NCBI RefSeq assembly: GCF_004027225.2
Contig: NW_022651112.1
Location: 186,001-250,000 of the forward strand
Origin: Strigops habroptila
Taxonomy: Eukaryota; Chordata; Aves; Psittaciformes; Psittacidae
Length of the DNA stretch: 64,000 bases
Direction of reading: 5' to 3'
Shown here: positions 54,400-64,000 of the stretch, piece by piece
Position numbering within the stretch: position 1 is the stretch's first letter
How the letters are laid out: every line of letters starts with the position of its first letter
Position numbers and translations under genes: made by a program
The notes under the pieces: model-generated
Told to the model about the DNA's origin: nothing
The model's database searches: none
Seen by the model: only the letters and a program-made list of their open reading frames with translations

Positions 54400-55085
54400 G
54401 TGGGGGTGGGGGTGCGGTGGCACAACCTCAGTATGAGTCCCCAGAGAAGCCCCACCCCAGCTAAATTGGATGTATTCACCCCAAAACCAGAGGGGCACAA
54501 CCTCAGTATGAGCCCCTGGAGAAGCCACATCCCAGCACCTAAATGGGCCTTAATTCACCCCAAAATCAGGGGGGTACAACCTCAGTATGAGCCCTTAAAG
54601 AAGTCCCATCCAAGCACCTAAATGGGACTTACTACCCCCCCAAACCAGGGTGTCACAACCCCAATACGAGCCCCTGGAGAAGCCCCATCCAAGCACCTAA
54701 ATAGGCCTTAATTCACCCCAAAACCACTGCAGGCGGAGTGGCACAACCTCAGTACGAGCCCTCGGCGAAGCCCCATCCCGGCACCTAAATTGGATGTACT
54801 CACCCCAAAACCAGAGGGGTACAACCTCTCTATGAGCCCTCAGAGAAGCCACATTCCAGCACCTAAATGAGACTTAATTCACCCCAAAATCAGGGGAGCA
54901 CAACCTCAGTACGAGCCTTCGGAGAAGCCCCATCCCAGCACCCAAATGGGACTTATTCACTCCCCAAAAGCAGAGGGGCACAACCTCAGTATGAGCCCTC
55001 AGAGAAGCCCCATCCAAGCACCTCAATGGGACTAAATGACCCCCAAACCAGGGCGTCACAACCCCAATACGAGCCCCTGGAGAAG
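54400..55085. repeat. 79-bp tandem repeat, nine copies
   Basis: Each unit carries GGGGCACAACCTCAGTATGA, GCCCCTGGAGAAGCCCCATC and CACCTAAATGGGACTTA. Copies begin near 54420, 54497, 54576, 54653, 54741, 54819, 54899, 54979 and 55056. It lies between the transporter and the left end of the DPF2 side. Confidence 0.95.
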
Positions 55086-55107
55086 CCCCCGCCGCCGTTT
55101 CTCTGGT

Positions 55108-55113
55108 TTTATT
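55108..55113 (-). terminator. Candidate minus-strand polyadenylation signal AATAAA
   Basis: GTAATAAAACC on the minus strand lies in a short unique segment (55090-55190) between two tandem arrays. It could end a DPF2 transcript with a very long, repeat-filled 3' UTR (3.4 kb after the stop), but no direct support is visible. Confidence 0.3.
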
Positions 55114-55199
55114 ACAAAAGCAGCCGGTTTGGTGTCGCTTTGTGGAGTTTTCCGGATCAAACCCGAGCGGGAACGCCGGGAACAGCCCCGGTGGCACCG

Positions 55200-55915
55200 G
55201 GACACGGCGGGTGGCACCGCAACGCTGCTGGTTGTCACCAAAACGTCTTTGAGATGTCACCAAAACACTGCTGGATGTCACCAGAACGCATCAGAGGGCA
55301 CCAAAACGCCGCTGGATGTCACCACAATGTCTTTGGTTGCCACCAAACCACGGTGGTTGTCACCAGCACACGTCGGGGGTCACCAGGATGCTGTTGGGAT
55401 GTCGCCAGAACGCTGTTGGGTGTCACCAAACCATGGTTGGACGTCACTGAAACGCTGTTGGGTGTCACCAAACCATGGTTGGACGTCACTGAAATGCTGT
55501 TGGGTGTCACCAAACCACGGTTGGACGTCACTGAAACGCTGTCGGGGGTCACCAACCATGGTTGGATGTCACTGAAACGCTGTTGGGTGTCACCAACCAT
55601 GGGTGGATGTCACCGAAATGCTGTTGGGGGTCACCAACCATGGGTGGATGTCACCGAAATGCTGTTGGGTGTCACCAACCATGGTTGGACGTCACCGAAA
55701 TGCTGTTGGGTGTCACCAACCATGGGTGGATGTCACCAAAATGCTGTTGGGGGTCACCAAACCATGGTTGGACGTCACTGAAACACTGTTGGGGGTCACC
55801 AGACCATGGTTGGATGTCACCAGATCACCTTCAGATGTCACCCAAACGCGTTGGTTGTCACCAGGATGTCTTTGGATGGCACCAAAACCGCCGTTGGGTG
55901 TCACCAGGAGCCGCG
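55200..55915. repeat. 42-bp tandem repeat GTTGGGTGTCACCAAACCAT
   Basis: About 16 copies of a unit made of GTTGGGTGTCACCAAACCAT and GGTTGGACGTCACTGAAACG plus two bases. The left copies (55200-55380) are more diverged. CGTCA half-sites recur in many units. Confidence 0.95.
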
Positions 55916-55974
55916 TCGCGCTCGGGGTGGGGGGAGAGGAGCCGCTGTCGGAGGATTTGGGTTAAATCTGAGCA

Positions 55975-56595
55975 GATTTGGGGCCATTTGACTCATTTTG
56001 GGGGCTATTTCAGCCATTTTGGGGCTATTTCAGTCTTTTGGGGGCCATTTTGGTCATTCTTGGGGCCATTTTAGGGCTATTCTGGTCATTTTGGGCCTAT
56101 TTCGGTAACTCTGGGGGCTATTTTTCTCAATTTTGGGGCCATTTCAGTCATTCTTGGGACTACTTCAGTCATTTTAGCAGTTATTTTAGCCATTTTGGGG
56201 CTATTTCAGTAATTTTGGGGGCTATTTCAGTCATTTGGGGGCTATTGCAGTCTTTTTGGGGGCTATTTCAGTCATTTTAGGGGTTATTTTAGTCATTTTT
56301 GGGGCTATCAGTAATTTTTGGAGCTATTTTTGTCATTTTTGGGGCTATTGGTCACTTTTTGAGCTATTTTGGTCATTTTTTGAGCTATTTTGGTCATTTT
56401 GGAGCTATTTCAGTCACTTTGGGGGCTACTTTTGTCAGTCTAGGGGCTATTTTGCCCATTTTTTTGCTATTTCAGACAATTTAGGGGCTATTTCAGGCAT
56501 TTTTAGGGCTATTTCAGTCAATTTAGGGGCTATTTTGCTCATTCTTGGGCTATTTCAGTCATTTCTGGGGCTATTTCACTCATTTTTGGGGCTAT
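55975..56595. repeat. GGGGCTATTTCAGTCATTTT array
   Basis: About 28 copies of a ~20-22 bp unit, T-rich on the plus strand and ending near 56595. The following stretch 56600-57070 is unique and G-rich with no recognised gene. Confidence 0.9.
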
Positions 56596-57069
56596 TTCCA
56601 TCCCTTTGAGCCCCTTTTCCTGCTCCCGGGGCCGGTTCCAGGGATTCTCTCGCCCATCCCGGCTGGCTCCTCTCTGCTGGGGGGTTCTGGGGGAGGAACT
56701 GGGGGTGCGGGGGGTGGGGGGGGTCGGAGGTAGGTGTTTTAAAGTTGATTCTTACAAAAAACAGGCACATTCAGTCAATGGGACCCTTCGGGGGGGGGGG
56801 GGGTTGGGGGGGGTTGGGGTGTCCCCGCGGCGGTTTGGGGCTGAAAGCGGCTTCTCAACCCCCCCCAAGCCCCAGAACAAACCCTGTGTGACCGGGGGGG
56901 GGCCGGGGGGCACCAAACACCCCAGGTCCAGGGGTTCTGCCCCATTTCAGGCCGGCCTGGGGGGGGTTCGGGGGGTCTAAGGCCTCGTCTGGGGAGGGGG
57001 GGGGAGGGCGGCCAAGGGGGGATGGTAAAAATGAGGGGGAAAGAGGAAAATAAAGCAGGAAAAGAAACA

Positions 57070-58135
57070 CTCAGGCCTCCAAAATGCCCCAAAATGAACA
57101 AAAACCCTCAAAACTGAACAAAAACCCCAAAACTGAATAAAAAACCCCAAAACTGAACAAAAAATACCCAAAACTGAACAAAAAACACCCAAAACTGAAC
57201 AAAAACCCCCAAAACTGAACAAAAAGCCTCAAAACAGAACCAAAAATACCCAAAACTGAACAAACCCCAAAACTGAAAAATACCCAAAACTGAACAAAAA
57301 ACCCCAAAACTGAACAAAAAAACCCAAAACAGAACCAAAAGTACTCAAAACTGAACAAAAAACCCCAAAACTGAACAAAAAACCCCAAAACTGAACAAAA
57401 CGCCTCAAAACGGAACAAAAAATGCCTCAGATTTAACAAAACCTCCACAAGTTTAACCAAAAACCCCCAAAACTGAACAAAAATCCCCAAACTTAACAAA
57501 GAAAACTCCAAAACTGAAAAGCCCCAAAAGTGAACAAAAAATACCCAAAACTGAAGAAAACCCACAAAATCTAATACCCCCCCCAAATTTAACACCCCCC
57601 CCAAAACTGAGCAAAAAAGCCCGAAACTTAACAAGAAACCCCCAAAATCAACAAAAGCCCAAAACGGAACAAAAAAGCCCCAAAGTGAACAACCCCCCTC
57701 CAAAAAACCCCCGAATTCTAACTAAAAGCCCCCCAAACGAACAAAACCCCCCCAAATTTATGAAAATTCCCCCAAATTAACAAAATCCTCCAAAATTAGC
57801 AGAATTCCCCCGAATTTAACGAAGCCCAAAATTGAACAAAACACCTCAAAACTTAAAAAGCCCAAAAATTCAACAAAACCACCCCAAAATTAACAGAAAA
57901 CCCTTCAAAATTTAACAAAAAACCCCCCAAATTTAACAAAACCCCCCTAAAAATTTAACAAAACACCCCCAAAATTTAACAAAAGAACCCCAAATTATCA
58001 AACCCCCCAAAACTAACAAAAAACCCACCCAAAAATGCAGAAAACCGCCCAAAAAGTAACAAAAAAACCCCCAAAACTGAACAAAAAGAGCCCCCCAAAT
58101 TAACAAAAAAGCCCCAAACTGCACAAACAGCCCCC
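57070..58135. repeat. CCCCAAAACTGAACAAAAA array
   Basis: About 55 copies of a 17-20 bp A-rich unit are present. From about 57710 the unit drifts to CCCCCAAATTTAACAAAA. In the DPF2 sense direction it reads TTTTTGTTCAGTTTTGGGG and lies 380 bp or more beyond the stop codon, possibly within the 3' UTR. Confidence 0.9.
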
Positions 58136-58516
58136 CCCCCCCCCGTGTCCCTAAGGAAAAGGGACGGGAAGGGCCTGGCACGCTGGGGGGCAGGGCTGGA
58201 AAGCTGGGAATGGCGATGGGAAAGGCAGGCCTGGGCCGTGGGGATCCGTAGGGATGCTGGGATGTCACCATGGGCCGTGCCCCGTGTGGCTGTGAGGGGG
58301 GAGATGAACCCTCGTGTGGCAAAATCCCATCGATCCCGAGCCCCTTCCCAAGGGATTGAGAGGAATAAACCCAAATCAACCAAAAACCAAGGGGAAGGTT
58401 TAAAAAACGGGGGGGAAAAAAAACCCAAAAATGGGAAATGAAAGAGGAAAGACCCCAAACCAAGAGGGAAACGCGTGGAACGGGGGCACCGGGAAGCGCA
58501 TCCCGCCGGAGCGGGA

Positions 58517-63404
<4,888 letters not shown>

Positions 63405-64000
63405 CTGAAACACAGAAAGAGAGTCATGAGAACACCCCACACACACACACGCATCCCAGGCCATGCTTCCAACAGGGAAAAAAAGGCAGGAAAAACACAA
63501 CTCTTTGGGATCAGGGCTGGGGAGGGGGAAGAAGGAGGCGGCAGCTCGCGCAGGACAGGAGGAAGAAGACAGAAAGGGCATTCCAAAGCCTCACTTGCCC
63601 CTTGGCTTTGCTGCTTTCCCTGTTCAAATTCCTTAGTTTTCCCACCCAATTCCTCTTGAGGAAGCATTGGGAAGCTCGGGCTCGCCGAGGACTGGGATTG
63701 GGAAGTGAAATTCCCGCCCCTGGAGCTGAGGAGGGATTCGAACCGGAGCAGGATCGGTGCGTTTCACAGCTACAACCTCAGGAAGTGGCTTTAAGGAGGG
63801 ATGAGAGGCCAAGGGTGGGATAACGGGATCTGAGCCGGCTCCGGAGCGGGCTGAGGGACACGGATCCCAGCGGGAAGCCGGCGGGGGGCTGCTTCCCACC
63901 TTTCCAGGGCTGTTTGCAACACCAGGAGAGCTTTATCCTCCTTTTTCCATGCACAGCCCCTCACTGGGGGCAAGATGCCGGCATTCCCGATGGGAAAACT
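63405..64000. other. DPF2 intron continuing past the right edge
   Basis: Unique sequence with a short CA run (63436-63451). No upstream DPF2 exon (Requiem domain or Lys-rich linker) was recognised, so those lie outside the window. Confidence 0.5.

Noticed and set aside
63715-63755. tRNA-like T-loop word GGATTCGAACC (minus strand GGTTCGAATCC)
   Set aside because: The flanks do not form a T-stem, acceptor stem or anticodon arm, so it is a chance match.

Overview
The window looks like a gene-dense, very GC-rich stretch of an avian microchromosome. Supporting signs are two CR1 LINE 3' ends of bird type, small exons separated by short introns, long G or C homopolymers, and introns almost entirely filled with private minisatellites. 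The gene content (RNASEH2C, KAT5, RELA, DRAP1, OAT-type SLC22A genes, DPF2) matches genes that lie in human 11q13, so this is a conserved vertebrate neighbourhood in compacted form.

Layout, left to right. 0-4.4 kb: a short plus-strand gene that I do not recognise (ATG at 200), then a degenerate TTACTC minisatellite and a probable 3' UTR end with paired Pumilio sites. 4.3-5.3 kb: a CpG-rich promoter-like stretch and an unusual array of nine perfect CRE palindromes. 5.6-7.3 kb: an unidentified minus-strand ORF, a CR1 fragment and G-rich repeats. 7.43-8.82 kb: RNASEH2C (+), tail-to-tail with KAT5 (-, 8.98-20.33 kb, 14 exons, 529 aa). KAT5 is head-to-head with RELA (+, 20.55-29.37 kb, 11 exons), with only 212 bp between start codons. 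30.7-33.6 kb: DRAP1 (+, 7 exons, 206 aa). 34-37.2 kb: repeats only. 37.28-42.54 kb and 47.43-54.06 kb: two tandem organic-anion-transporter genes of the SLC22A6/8 type (+, 10 exons each), with a decayed first exon of a third copy between them. 54.4-58.5 kb: five successive tandem arrays. 58.5-63.4 kb and beyond: the 3' two-thirds of DPF2 (-), running off the right edge.

The known genes are mostly nuclear regulators: KAT5 is a histone and p53/ATM acetyltransferase, RELA is NF-kB p65, DRAP1 is the NC2-alpha corepressor and DPF2 is a BAF histone reader. RNASEH2C is a subunit of the ribonucleotide-excision nuclease. The SLC22A pair are membrane transporters.

The most unusual signal is shared by the neighbours KAT5 and RELA. 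In each, the last ~45-55 nt of one coding exon, its 5' splice site and the start of the intron have been copied in tandem several times down the intron, giving arrays of decoy exon ends and splice donors in the same polarity relative to transcription. Other points of note are the CRE array; three 11-base homopolymers in RELA that each put the reading frame one base out; a GC-AG intron in the second transporter with a competing GT donor 4 nt away and a CR1 end abutting its acceptor; and a 42-nt DPF2 cassette exon that would split a zinc-finger CxxC pair. All calls were made by eye; exon borders come from GT/AG sites, phase and remembered family sequences.
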